Origin: Blastocatellia bacterium
GTDB taxonomy: Bacteria > Acidobacteriota > Blastocatellia > Chloracidobacteriales > Chloracidobacteriaceae
DNA: 64,000 nt
Direction of reading: 5' to 3'
NCBI GenBank assembly: GCA_019695185.1
Contig: JAIBAN010000001.1
Location: 1 to 64,000 of the forward strand
This document shows positions 16,693 through 24,966 of the stretch, in pieces (the stretch's first letter is position 1; each line of letters begins with the position of its first letter). The notes under the pieces were generated by a model. That model was not told the DNA's origin. It worked only from the letters and a program-made list of their open reading frames with translations, and made no database searches. The position numbers were made by a program, and so were the translations under genes.

Positions 16693-17268
16693 TCAGGTTT
16701 GTTGAGGCAGTGTCAGGAAATTCCGAATAAGCATTTTCCCCGGTGCAGTCATGACGGACTCTGGATGGAATTGAATGCCCTCACAAATGTACTGGCGGTG
16801 TCGCAGACCCATAATCACCCCGTCAGGTGTGGTGGCGGATACCTCCAGACAGGGGGGAATCAAATCCCGGTCAACTGTCAGCGTATGATAACAAGTGGCG
16901 CGAAACCGGTATTCCAGCGTGTGAAAAATCGTCCGCCCATCGTGACAGATTTCATTGGAACGGCCTAATTGCGGATGATGGGCCCGAATAATCTGGCTGC
17001 CAAACGTGGTGGCTATGACATGCAGACCAAGGCCGATGCCAAGGATGGGTATCCGTCCCAGAAAAGACTGCACTGCCTGTAAGCAAATGCCAGCCGCCTC
17101 CGGCAAGCCTGCTCCTGCTGACAGAATCAGATGTGACGGAGCCCGGCGGGCAATGTCTTCAAGTGAAATCCGGTCGTTGCGGTGGACTTCCAGATTGGGC
17201 GTCATTTCCCCGATGTACTGCACGAGGTTATAGGTAAACGAGTCGTAATTGTCGATGACAAGAATCAT
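16693..17268 (-). CDS. Class I glutamine amidotransferase homologue (TrpG/PabA type) lacking the catalytic cysteine
   Basis: The 191-residue product aligns along its whole length with TrpG/PabA, the glutaminase subunit of anthranilate or aminodeoxychorismate synthase: it opens MILVIDNYDSFTYNLVQYIG and ends with FHPESVMT. The nucleophile elbow, usually GVCLGHQ, reads GIGLGLH (residues 77-83), so Cys 79 is Gly. The oxyanion region SPGPG is SAGAG. His 168 and Glu 170 of the triad are kept. The codon is GGC, one base from TGC. No trpE or pabB lies nearby. The protein may be non-catalytic, a regulatory relative, or a subunit that works with free ammonia. Confidence 0.85.
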   Translation of the reverse strand: MILVIDNYDSFTYNLVQYIGEMTPNLEVHRNDRISLEDIARRAPSHLILSAGAGLPEAAGICLQAVQSFLGRIPILGIGLGLHVIATTFGSQIIRAHHPQLGRSNEICHDGRTIFHTLEYRFRATCYHTLTVDRDLIPPCLEVSATTPDGVIMGLRHRQYICEGIQFHPESVMTAPGKMLIRNFLTLPQQT

Positions 17269-17300
17269 AAATGTGCATTCAATCAGGGAGGTTTGAAAGA

Positions 17301-17361
17301 AAGGAAAAAGGTAAAAGGATAAAGGGTGAAACCTGCTGTTTTCCTTTTTCCTTTTTCCTTG
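17301..17361. repeat. CCTTTTT/AAGGAAAA inverted pair between AtuA and the amidotransferase genes
   Basis: AAGGAAAAAGGTAAAAGG (17301-17318) faces TTTTCCTTTTTCCTTTTTCC (from 17339). The right arm has a clear 7-base period (CCTTTTT). It is a separate sequence family with the same architecture. Confidence 0.8.
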
Positions 17362-17370
17362 GTTTGGGGC

Positions 17371-18735
17371 TTAGGCTTCGATAATTTCGACGTTGGGCGT
17401 AACGGCTGTTTTCAGGAGCAGTGCCGGCCAGTAGGCCACGATTTCCTCCACTTTGGGCCGGCCCCCGGCAAATCCCGTGACTGACGGCGGGCCGGTCAGC
17501 ACCAGTGGTGCAAGTTCTTTGGTGAAGCGGTCCACTGCGGCTTTGTCACCTGACCGGACCCCCACCCGCATGGCGATTTCGGCAATATCGGCTGCCGGTT
17601 CCCCGGCCAGCGGGCCGTGACAGGCGTTGGCTCCGACATATTCGGTCAGGATTTCGTCAAAATTCAATCCCAGGTTTTCCAGCCGTGCCCGCAAAATCCG
17701 GTCGGCGGCTTGCGCTTTCGGCCAGGCATCCGGCCAGGCATAAACGAGCGACCCGACTGCTTTGTACCCGGACGAGAAACTGATGGAAACCTTGTAAAAA
17801 TCAGTCGCCGGACGGCCTTCGATACCGAAAAACCGAACCCGGTCCGGTCCGTCTTCCGCCAGGTGAATGGTGGTGAAATCAGCCACGCAGTCCGGAGTGA
17901 TATATTGGTGCGGGTCACCCATCTCATAGACCAGTTGTTCTTTGACCACTGCCGGAGTGATGCGGCCACCGGTTTTATCATGTTTGGTAATGACAAATGT
18001 CCCGTCCGCCTGGGCCTCGATAATCGGAAAGCCGATGTTCTCCAGATTGGGAATGGTGGACCAGTCCACCAGACAATTGCCGCCTGAAGCCTGTCCGCCA
18101 CATTCGATGGTGTGTCCGGCGATGGTTCCGGCAGCCAGTTTGTTCCAATCGTCACCAGCCCAGCCAAATTCATGCCGAAGCGGCCCCAGGGTCAATCCCG
18201 TGTCGGTGCAGCGTCCGGTGATGATAATCTGTGCGCCCTGCTCCAGCGCATCCACAATCGGCTGCGCGCCAAAATAGACATTGGCGCTCTGAACCTGACT
18301 GCGAATGGTCGAAAGGTCGGCTCCTGTGTCCATGTTTTTCATGGCATGGCCGGCAGCCAGCAGGTCGTCCAGCCGTCCCATGATGTCATCACCGGCCACA
18401 ATGCCGATTTTGAATTTCCCGCTCAGGCCATGCTTGGCGGCCACCGCGCGAATGGCTTCGGCACAGGCGTGCGGGTTGACGCCGCCGGCGTTGGCAATAA
18501 CCCGAATGTTCCGTTCCAGCAGTTGCGGCAACACACGGTCAATCATCGGGACAAAATCACGCGCATACCCGGCTTTGGGGTCGCGTGCCCGTTGTTTCTG
18601 CATAATTGACATGGTGACTTCGGCCAGATAGTCGAGCACTAGGTAATCAATCGGGCCACCTTCCACCTGCCGGATGGGAGCTTCCAGCCAGTCTCCCCAA
18701 AATCCCTGCCCACTTGCGATGCGAATGGTTTTCAT
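17371..18735 (-). CDS. AtuA-family (acyclic terpene utilisation, DUF1446) protein
   Basis: The 454-residue product matches the AtuA / DUF1446 family, found in acyclic terpene catabolism in Pseudomonas and alone in many other bacteria. Conserved segments include the start [42 protein letters not shown] and [15 protein letters not shown]. The biochemical role is not established; none of the other atu genes are nearby, so terpene breakdown should not be assumed. The gene diverges from kdsC, with 74 bases between the two starts. A short CCTTTTT repeat pair follows the gene. Confidence 0.88.
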   Translation of the reverse strand: MKTIRIASGQGFWGDWLEAPIRQVEGGPIDYLVLDYLAEVTMSIMQKQRARDPKAGYARDFVPMIDRVLPQLLERNIRVIANAGGVNPHACAEAIRAVAAKHGLSGKFKIGIVAGDDIMGRLDDLLAAGHAMKNMDTGADLSTIRSQVQSANVYFGAQPIVDALEQGAQIIITGRCTDTGLTLGPLRHEFGWAGDDWNKLAAGTIAGHTIECGGQASGGNCLVDWSTIPNLENIGFPIIEAQADGTFVITKHDKTGGRITPAVVKEQLVYEMGDPHQYITPDCVADFTTIHLAEDGPDRVRFFGIEGRPATDFYKVSISFSSGYKAVGSLVYAWPDAWPKAQAADRILRARLENLGLNFDEILTEYVGANACHGPLAGEPAADIAEIAMRVGVRSGDKAAVDRFTKELAPLVLTGPPSVTGFAGGRPKVEEIVAYWPALLLKTAVTPNVEIIEA

Positions 18736-18809
18736 GGTTCGATGCGGGTTCAGTCGGGAGAAGGTTTTTCTCCCTTCGAAACATCTCTTTCTTTCAAAGT
18801 GAAAAATCT

Positions 18810-19337
18810 ATGGATGAAATGGTTTTGGAACGTGCGAAACGAATCTCGCTGTTATTGATGGATTGCGACGGTGTTTTGACCGACGGTTGGATTATCTTGC
18901 TGCCGGATGGACAAGAGGTCAAGGCTTTCAATTCACAAGATGGGCATGGCCTCAAAATGGCCCAGCGGGCGGGGCTCCGGACCGGTGTGATTACCGGTCG
19001 GGGGTCGGTTGCCCTTGACCAGCGGGCCAAGGAAGTCGGCATCGAATTTGTTTTCCAGAATGCCAAAGACAAAAATGCAGTGATGAACGAGCTGCTCCAC
19101 AGCCAGGGCATCGAACCGGACCAGGTGGCGTTTATCGGTGACGACCTGCCCGACTTGCCGCCCATGCAGCGGGTTGGTTTGGCGGTGGCAGTCAGCAATG
19201 CTGTGGCGGAACTCAAGTCCATCGCCCATTATGTGACTGAAAAACATGGCGGGCATGGAGCCGTCCGGGAGGTCATTGAGTTGATTTTGAAGGCTCAGGG
19301 CAAGCTGGAAGGAAATGTTTTCCACTTTTTTGCTTAA
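18810..19337 (+). CDS. kdsC: 3-deoxy-D-manno-octulosonate 8-phosphate phosphatase (KdsC-type HAD)
   Basis: KdsC removes phosphate from KDO-8-phosphate during lipopolysaccharide inner-core synthesis. The 175-residue protein has the short C0-cap HAD layout: LLLMDCDGVLTDG with both Asp residues, TGRGS with the motif II serine region, Lys in NAKDKNAV and FIGDDLPDLP. The ending KHGGHGAVREVIELIL is typical of the family. ATG 18810 fits the family length; the frame extends upstream without a convincing start. The gene implies a KDO-containing outer membrane. Confidence 0.9.
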   Translation: MDEMVLERAKRISLLLMDCDGVLTDGWIILLPDGQEVKAFNSQDGHGLKMAQRAGLRTGVITGRGSVALDQRAKEVGIEFVFQNAKDKNAVMNELLHSQGIEPDQVAFIGDDLPDLPPMQRVGLAVAVSNAVAELKSIAHYVTEKHGGHGAVREVIELILKAQGKLEGNVFHFFA

Positions 19338-19358
19338 TGCTAGAGTGGCGTCCGTTTC

Positions 19359-19406
19359 TCCTGGGCTTTCCCAGGAACTGAGCCGGGTTTCCGCAAGGCA
19401 ACCCGG
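19359..19406 (+). promoter_or_regulatory. Two tandem hairpins in the bcp leader
   Basis: TCCTGGG pairs with CCCAGGA over a CTTT loop, and CCGGGTT pairs with AACCCGG over a ten-base loop. They lie between kdsC and the AAGGAGA Shine-Dalgarno sequence of bcp. No U-run follows either one. A processing or stability role is possible; I cannot match them to a known riboswitch. Confidence 0.35.
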
Positions 19407-19441
19407 TTGAACCAACCTCTTTACTTGTTCAAGGAGAACCT

Positions 19442-19903
19442 ATGCCCACCGTCGGAGCACCAGCACCGGAATTTTCAGTCAAAGACCAAAACGGCAATGT
19501 CGTTTCCCTGGCCGGGCTGCACGGCCAAAAGGTCGTCCTCTATTTTTACCCCAAGGACGACACTCCCGGCTGCACCCGCGAAGCCTGCAGCTTCCGCGAT
19601 GCCCACACCACCTATGAGGAAAAAAATATCAAAGTGTTGGGCGTTTCACTGGATGACGAAGCCTCGCATCAGGCATTCATTTCCAAATTCAGCCTGCCGT
19701 TTACGTTGCTGGCTGATACCGACCACTCCGTAGCCGATGCCTATGGTGTTTATGGTGAACAGGAATGGAAGGGCCACAAATACATGGGAGTCGCTCGCAA
19801 AACGTTTTTGATTGATGAAAACGGAGTGCTCGTGAAGGTGTTTGATGCCGTGAACGTAGATGCCCACAGCCAGGAAGTTTTGGAAGCCTTTGGTTTGGCG
19901 TAA
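19442..19903 (+). CDS. bcp: Thioredoxin-dependent thiol peroxidase (Bcp/PrxQ)
   Basis: This atypical 2-Cys peroxiredoxin reduces peroxides with thioredoxin. The 153-residue product has the peroxidatic Cys 44 in DDTPGCTREAC and the resolving Cys 49 five residues on, the standard PrxQ alpha spacing. KVVLYFYPKDD and RKTFLIDENG flank the fold. A strong AAGGAGA Shine-Dalgarno sequence precedes the ATG. A GAGAATT/CTCAATT array pair starts just after the stop. Confidence 0.95.
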   Translation: MPTVGAPAPEFSVKDQNGNVVSLAGLHGQKVVLYFYPKDDTPGCTREACSFRDAHTTYEEKNIKVLGVSLDDEASHQAFISKFSLPFTLLADTDHSVADAYGVYGEQEWKGHKYMGVARKTFLIDENGVLVKVFDAVNVDAHSQEVLEAFGLA

Positions 19904-19905
19904 TG

Positions 19906-20042
19906 GGAATTGAGAATTGAGAATTGAGAATTCAAAATCCAAATCAGGATGAATTGGTAGAGATGACAAACTGAACCTCATGAGGAAATTGAGAAATGAT
20001 TTTCCTCTCAATTCTCAATTCTCAATTCTCAATTCTCAATTC
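19906..20042. repeat. Inverted pair of GAGAATT heptamer arrays after bcp
   Basis: The left arm (19906-19932) has about four copies of GAATTGA-phase repeats. The right arm (20006-20042) has five copies of the complement CTCAATT. They are 73 bases apart and could form a long stem. The pair begins a few bases after the bcp stop. Confidence 0.9.
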
Positions 20043-20421
20043 AAAAGGTCATTCACGAAGTGATGAAAACCAGCGCGGGGCGGCCCGACGGTCTCTTCGG
20101 TTAAACCGGCTGCTCATCACACAATTCGGGAATGACCTCTGCCAGACTTTATGCAACCGGTGTGCCGCAGGTTAAATCGGCAACCAGGTTTCCGAACAAT
20201 ACTCTCCGGGAATCTGAGAAAGCCGAGAAACCACTTTTTTACAAAGAATTACAGAGTTTTTACGGCCTTCCTCCAGGCTTTTGACTGATGTTTTTCTGGT
20301 TCACCAAGGGTAAAGCATCTGTTTTTAGGTGACACTTGCGAATGGCAATGGTGCTGTTTTGAGTCAGCTCCGGTTCGGTAAACCCCTGAATCTTTAACGT
20401 TGTCCCGACGCTTGCAATGTT
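20043..20421. other. Gap before coaE, no gene recognised
   Basis: About 380 bases follow the array and precede coaE. No convincing reading frame, tRNA or known RNA family could be identified. Several GC-rich inverted segments (for example around 20070-20110) could fold, so a small RNA is possible but unsupported. A coaE promoter presumably lies here. Confidence 0.4.
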
Positions 20422-21024
20422 ATGTTAAAAGTTGGCCTCACTGGCAGTATTTCGGTTGGGAAATCCTTTGTTTCAAGCTGTTTGCGCGACCTGGGCTGCC
20501 ATGTCTTTGATGCCGACCAAATCGCCCGGACCGTGGTTGAACCTGGAACACCGGCTCTGGCTGAAATTGTAGCTCTTTTTGGAACAGAGGTTTTAACTGA
20601 AACCGGGACGCTGGACCGGAAAAAACTTGGGGCGATTGTTTTTGAACAGGCCGGACTCCGCCAAAAACTGAATGAAATTGTCCATCCACGGGTCCATGCG
20701 GAACAAAACCGGATTTGTGAGGAAATTGCCCAAACCGACCCGCACGCCATTGTCATTATGGATGCTGCTCTCATGATTGAATCAGGCAGCTATAAACGCT
20801 TTGACAAACTGATTGTGGTCTGGTGTTTGAAAAAGCTGCAAATCAAACGACTGATGCGGCGGGACCACCTGACCAGAGCTGAAGCCTTGGCCCGCCTTAA
20901 CGCCCAGATGTCTTCTCAGGAAAAACGCAAATACGCTGATTTTGAAATCAACACCTCCGGTCCTCATACTGCTACCCGACACCAGGTCGAAGCCGTTTAT
21001 GAAGAACTGAAAAAACTGGTGTAA
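20422..21024 (+). CDS. coaE: Dephospho-CoA kinase
   Basis: CoaE phosphorylates dephospho-CoA in the last step of coenzyme A synthesis. The 200-residue product begins with the P-loop MLKVGLTGSISVGKS. It continues with VFDADQIARTVVEPG (the substrate-binding Asp region), LDRKKLGAIVF and VHPRVHAEQ, all in family order. The P-loop has GSISVGKS rather than the common GGIGSGKS, but Gly-Lys-Ser is intact. The start is the first ATG of the frame. Confidence 0.94.
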   Translation: MLKVGLTGSISVGKSFVSSCLRDLGCHVFDADQIARTVVEPGTPALAEIVALFGTEVLTETGTLDRKKLGAIVFEQAGLRQKLNEIVHPRVHAEQNRICEEIAQTDPHAIVIMDAALMIESGSYKRFDKLIVVWCLKKLQIKRLMRRDHLTRAEALARLNAQMSSQEKRKYADFEINTSGPHTATRHQVEAVYEELKKLV

Positions 21025-21060
21025 TAACCATTGACCATTCACTTCTGACCATTTACCACC
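21025..21060. repeat. Degenerate 7-base repeats upstream of bshB1
   Basis: The whole coaE-bshB1 gap reads as imperfect heptamers of the type GACCATT (CCATTGA, CCATTCA, CTTCTGA, CCATTTA). The array touches the bshB1 ATG and leaves no Shine-Dalgarno sequence. Confidence 0.6.
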
Positions 21061-21795
21061 ATGGAACCACTTGACATTCTTGCCATCGGGTCGCATCCGG
21101 ACGACGTTGAAATGCAATGCGCCGGGACTTTGCTCAAAATGAAAGCACGCGGATATCGGACCGGCGTGCTGGATGTTACGCGCGGCGAAATGGGAACCCG
21201 TGGCACACCCGAAATCCGCGCCCGCGAGGCCGAAAAAGCAGCCGAAATCATGGGTTTGGATGTCCGCCAAAACCTGGAACTGCCGGATGGGCATGTCTGG
21301 TGCAACGAGGAATCCCGCACCCGGTTGGTGCGCGTCATTCGTGCGTTAAAACCAAAAATCATCCTGACCCATTATCCGCAGGACCCGCATCCCGACCATG
21401 CGCATACTGCGCAACTGGTTCGGGAAGCCGCCCACTTGGCCCACCTCATGAAATATGACGGTGAAAACGGACAGGAGCGTCATTTTGTCAATGCCGTAGC
21501 CCATTATTTGTTTCCCCGCACGGTGACGCCGACATTCTTGGTGGACATTACCGAATTTCACGAACAGAAATTCGATGCCATTCGAGCCCATGCTTCACAG
21601 TTTTACAATCCGAGTGGAAATGACCCGGAAACCATGTTGAGTGGTTCTGACTTCTTTGAACGGTTGCGTGCCGTCGAGCAATATTTCGGCCATTTGATCA
21701 ACGCCCGGTTTGCCGAAGCCTTTGTGGTACAGGAAGCACTCAATGTGGACGACCCGGTGGCACTGCTGACCCGTCCTATGAATCCGTACAGTTAA
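21061..21795 (+). CDS. bshB1: N-acetylglucosaminyl-malate deacetylase (bacillithiol pathway, BshB1 type)
   Basis: BshB1 deacetylates GlcNAc-malate in bacillithiol synthesis. The 244-residue PIG-L family product has the zinc motif AIGSHPDDVEMQCAGTL, TRGEMGTRGTPEIRAREAE, the ELPDG segment and DPHPDHAHT with the second metal histidine. The longer C-terminal half with SQFYNPSGND is typical of BshB1 rather than mycothiol deacetylases. BshA and BshC genes are not in the window. PIG-L enzymes also act on other sugars, so the exact substrate is inferred. Confidence 0.85.
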   Translation: MEPLDILAIGSHPDDVEMQCAGTLLKMKARGYRTGVLDVTRGEMGTRGTPEIRAREAEKAAEIMGLDVRQNLELPDGHVWCNEESRTRLVRVIRALKPKIILTHYPQDPHPDHAHTAQLVREAAHLAHLMKYDGENGQERHFVNAVAHYLFPRTVTPTFLVDITEFHEQKFDAIRAHASQFYNPSGNDPETMLSGSDFFERLRAVEQYFGHLINARFAEAFVVQEALNVDDPVALLTRPMNPYS

Positions 21796-21963
21796 GTCGG
21801 CACTCAGACCATGCTTTGCAATTGGGGCTTGCCTTCATTCGTACAGATGGATACATTGCCGGGTCCTTTTTTCATTTGCTATGTGCCGTGGGCCATTTCA
21901 CCAACTGAGTCAAAGATTTTTTTAACAAGGTTTTGCAAGACTTCGGGTGATTCGGCAAAATCA

Positions 21964-21994
21964 ATGGCAAATCGCAAATGGCAAATCGCAAATG
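21964..21994. repeat. GCAAATG/GCAAATC heptamer array upstream of fabF
   Basis: About four 7-base units alternate GCAAATG and GCAAATC. They sit 28 bases before the fabF ATG. A degraded opposite arm may lie around 21873-21898 (TTTGCTATGTGCC...GGCCATTT). The rest of the bshB1-fabF gap shows nothing else. Confidence 0.75.
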
Positions 21995-22021
21995 CACTGA
22001 TTTTTCTTAGGGAACCGAGCC

Positions 22022-23278
22022 ATGAACGCCACGAATCACAAACGCCGCGTCGTTATCACCGGAATTGGTCTGGTGACGCCGATTGGAAATACCCGCGAAG
22101 ACAACTGGAACAGCCTCATGGAGGGCCGCTCCGGTGCAGGCCCGATTACGCATTTTGACGCAACCAATTTTGCGGTCCGTTTTGCCTGCGAAGTGAAAAA
22201 CTTTGATCCGGCCAATTATTTTGAACATCGGGAACTGAAACGGACCGCTCCGTTCATTCACTATGCCGTTGCTGCCGGGGAAGAGGCACTGGCTGACTCC
22301 GGTTTGAAAGTCACGCCTGACAACGCGGAACGTATCGGAATCTACATCAGCAGCGGCATCGGCGGTTTCGGTATGATTGAACGCGAGCACATGAAATTGA
22401 TTAAACAGGGGCCGCGCCACGTCTCGCCGTTCTTTATGATTTCCTATCTGGTCAATATGGCTGCCGGGCACCTTTCCATCCGGCACGGTCTGAAAGGACC
22501 CAGTTCCGCCACCGCCACTGCCTGTTCCGCTGGAGTTCACGCCATTGGCGATTCACTGCGCTGGATTCAGGAAGGGGATGCAGACGTGGTGGTATGCGGG
22601 GGAACCGAAGCCGCCATTACTCCGATGGGCGTCGGTGGTTTTGCCGCAGCCAAAGCCATGTCCACCCGCAACGACGACCCACAGCATGCTTCCCGCCCGT
22701 TTGACGCCAACCGCGACGGGTTTGTGCTGGGTGAAGGTGCCGGAATTCTGGTGCTGGAGGAATATGAACACGCCAAGGCTCGCGGAGCCAAAATCTATGC
22801 CGAAGCGGTAGGCTACGGGATGAGTTCGGATGCCTTTCACATTACGGCACCGGCACCGAATGGCGATGGCGTCTATCGGATGATTCGGGCGGTGTTGCGG
22901 GATGCGGAGGTGGCTCCGGATGTCGTCAACTACATCAATGCTCACGGGACCTCGACCCCGCTCAACGACAAAAACGAAACGCTGGCCATTAAGAATGCTT
23001 TTGGTGAGCACGCCTACAAACTTGCAGTCAGTTCCACCAAATCCATGACCGGCCATGCTCTTGGTGCCGCCGGCGGGATTGAAGCCTGTTTCACCGCTCT
23101 GGCAGTCGAGCGCCAGACCCTGCCGCCAACCATCAATTTTGAAACCCCCGACCCGGATTGTGATTTGGATTATGTTCCAAATCAGGCCCGCCCGGCCCAG
23201 ATTGAATATGCACTTTCAACTTCGTTGGGCTTTGGCGGCACCAATGCCGGAATCCTGCTGAAGAGAATTGAGAATTGA
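22022..23278 (+). CDS. fabF: 3-oxoacyl-[acyl-carrier-protein] synthase II
   Basis: FabF elongates fatty acids by condensing acyl groups with malonyl-ACP. The 418-residue product has the Cys-His-His triad in TACSAG, NAHGTSTPLND and TGHALGAAGG, and it starts with RRVVITGIGLVTPIG. The last residues (RIEN) and the TGA stop are read from the first unit of a GAGAATT array, so the repeat has replaced the original end. No acpP or other fab gene is adjacent. The ATG at 22022 follows GAACCGAGCC, a weak ribosome site. Confidence 0.96.
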   Translation: MNATNHKRRVVITGIGLVTPIGNTREDNWNSLMEGRSGAGPITHFDATNFAVRFACEVKNFDPANYFEHRELKRTAPFIHYAVAAGEEALADSGLKVTPDNAERIGIYISSGIGGFGMIEREHMKLIKQGPRHVSPFFMISYLVNMAAGHLSIRHGLKGPSSATATACSAGVHAIGDSLRWIQEGDADVVVCGGTEAAITPMGVGGFAAAKAMSTRNDDPQHASRPFDANRDGFVLGEGAGILVLEEYEHAKARGAKIYAEAVGYGMSSDAFHITAPAPNGDGVYRMIRAVLRDAEVAPDVVNYINAHGTSTPLNDKNETLAIKNAFGEHAYKLAVSSTKSMTGHALGAAGGIEACFTALAVERQTLPPTINFETPDPDCDLDYVPNQARPAQIEYALSTSLGFGGTNAGILLKRIEN

Positions 23279-23428
23279 GAATTGAGAATTGAGAATTGAG
23301 AATTGAGAATTGAGAATTGAGAATTGAGAGTCAATCACAACAGTTGTACTTTCCATTTCTCACTTTGGTTGTACTTTCCATTGTGGAAACCGTCATCCAG
23401 GTAATTCTCAATTCTCAATTCTCAATTA
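23263..23428. repeat. Inverted GAGAATT array pair between fabF and the M28 peptidase gene
   Basis: The left arm (23263-23330) has about nine copies of GAGAATT and overlaps the end of fabF. The right arm (23403-23428) has about three copies of CTCAATT and overlaps the TAA stop of the convergent peptidase gene. The pair could act as a bidirectional hairpin between convergent genes. Confidence 0.95.
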
Positions 23429-24823
23429 CCTCTGTTGCCGGTATGGTCGCGGATAGACCGCCGGACTTGTGTTCCCATCTTTATCCACTGCCTGCACACC
23501 AAAGAGGAAATTGTCTTTCGAGACATTTTTGACTGTGTACCGGGTCACATTCCCCACAAATTCTGCATGCTGCCAAAATGGGGCGGTCGTTTCGCGCCAA
23601 ACAAGACGATATCCAGCCAAATCAGGGTCCAGATTGGCTTCCCATCTGAGTGTCGTACTGTTTTCCAGTTCAATGGTTTCCATCCCCACGTTTTTCGGTT
23701 GAGCCGGAGCCAACGCCAGGCTGGCCAGTGAAACCGCATTGATACGGGTGACCTGAGCCACATAGCTGAAATCCACAAACTCCGGTAAATCACCAAACTG
23801 CACACCTTTTTCGGTGCGGACGTTCTGGTGCTGATGGCGAAAGTCTTCGTTCGGTTCGGTCATCCGGACGGCTGCAAACCCCCGGTCCAGAAACGGCGAG
23901 TGGTCGCCGCCCCGCAGATACCGGTCCCGCCGGTAAATCACATTCACCGTCATGCCGGGCACGTAGCGTTCCCCTATTTCCTTGATATGCCGTGCCAGTT
24001 GCCGGGTCGGAGAGTCATTTTCCCCGCCGGTTTGGAGCAGGGTGCGCCAGTCGTCCGAGAGTTCGCGGGAAGGCGGAACGCCTTCGGCAAAGAGCCGCAC
24101 CTGGGTGTTGTCAATTTTGCCTGTGTCAGCCCGTGAACTGCCAATGATGTCATTGGTAATCATCCCGGCCACATTGATTTTTTTCTGTTTGGCCAGTTCA
24201 GCCCAATGCGCTGCACCCAGCAGGCCCTGTTCTTCAGCCGCAACGGTCATAAACACCAGTGTGGCGTCAAATTCATATTTTGACATGACCCGTGCCATTT
24301 CCATCACGGCTGCGGTTCCGGAGGCGTCATCATTGGCACCGGGAGCCGCTGAGGTGGCGTCCAGTGCTTCCGACGCCCGCGAATCGTAATGCCCGCTCAC
24401 CACATAGACCCGGTCTTTCGCTTCGGGCTGTTTGCCGGGCAGGGTGGCAACCACATTCACGATTTTAACCGGTTTGGGCACGCGGGCAGTTTCGCTCTGT
24501 ATGAATTCGTCAAACTCCACCTGCAACCTGCCACCTGACTCGCGGCTGTAACGTTCCATTTCCGCCTTAATCCAGCGCCGTGCGGCACCAATGCCGGTGG
24601 TTTCGCTTTCGGTTTCGGAAAGCGTATGGCGGGTGCCGAAACTGACCAGTTTGCGGATGGTTGCTTCAATATTTTTGGCCGAGATTTCACGGGCAATCTG
24701 TTGGATTTGCGGGTTGAGCGCTGGTTTCGTTGTCCTGGTTTTGGGTTTTTGCTGTCCCGGTACGGGCAGAACTGGCAACCCGAGACAGCCCAACAGCAGG
24801 CAGACAAGCAGGCGTTTCGTCAT
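23426..24823 (-). CDS. Secreted M28-family zinc aminopeptidase with C-terminal fibronectin-like domain
   Basis: The 465-residue product has a signal peptide (RLLVCLLLGCLGLPVLPVPG) and then an M28 catalytic domain. The five usual metal and catalytic positions are seen in VSGHYDSR, GANDDASG, AAEEQGLLG, TNDIIG and GGDHSPF. The last 95 residues look like a fibronectin type III domain (STTLRWEANLDPDLAGYRLVW). It probably acts in the periplasm or outside the cell on short peptides. I use ATG 24823 with an AAGGA Shine-Dalgarno sequence; the frame continues upstream. The gene diverges from the ExbB cluster. Confidence 0.92.
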   Translation of the reverse strand: MTKRLLVCLLLGCLGLPVLPVPGQQKPKTRTTKPALNPQIQQIAREISAKNIEATIRKLVSFGTRHTLSETESETTGIGAARRWIKAEMERYSRESGGRLQVEFDEFIQSETARVPKPVKIVNVVATLPGKQPEAKDRVYVVSGHYDSRASEALDATSAAPGANDDASGTAAVMEMARVMSKYEFDATLVFMTVAAEEQGLLGAAHWAELAKQKKINVAGMITNDIIGSSRADTGKIDNTQVRLFAEGVPPSRELSDDWRTLLQTGGENDSPTRQLARHIKEIGERYVPGMTVNVIYRRDRYLRGGDHSPFLDRGFAAVRMTEPNEDFRHQHQNVRTEKGVQFGDLPEFVDFSYVAQVTRINAVSLASLALAPAQPKNVGMETIELENSTTLRWEANLDPDLAGYRLVWRETTAPFWQHAEFVGNVTRYTVKNVSKDNFLFGVQAVDKDGNTSPAVYPRPYRQQR

Positions 24824-24861
24824 AGCTTTTTCCTTGGATGGGGCGAAGCCGGAGATTTTTC

Positions 24862-24890
24862 CGGAACAAGATTGGTGAGGTGGTGTCAAA
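24862..24890 (+). promoter_or_regulatory. ECF-sigma-type promoter motif, copy A (upstream of first ExbB gene)
   Basis: CGGAACAA, 12 bases, then GGTGTCAAA. This gives GGAAC-N17-GTC, the spacing and bases expected for extracytoplasmic-function sigma factors. The same element occurs at 26619 and 27246 with identical spacing. Predicted transcription would begin about 70 bases before the ATG at 24967. Confidence 0.65.
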
Positions 24891-24966
24891 ACGAAATATC
24901 CAGACCGACAATCAAGCCAAAAGAAACCGGAATCGTCAACCGCTGATTCCAGGGAGTTGTGTGCTT

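Noticed and set aside
20043-20420. Possible structured RNA (6S RNA or RNase P) upstream of coaE
   Set aside because: Some segments could fold, but I could not match any conserved core of a known RNA family.
21811-22158. 115-residue frame overlapping the start of fabF
   Set aside because: It runs through a GCAAAT array and into fabF in another frame. No family pattern is visible.
24838-24966. Upstream start for the first ExbB gene
   Set aside because: It would place the coding start before the ECF-type promoter motif. ATG 24967 has a ribosome site identical in placement to that of the second ExbB gene.
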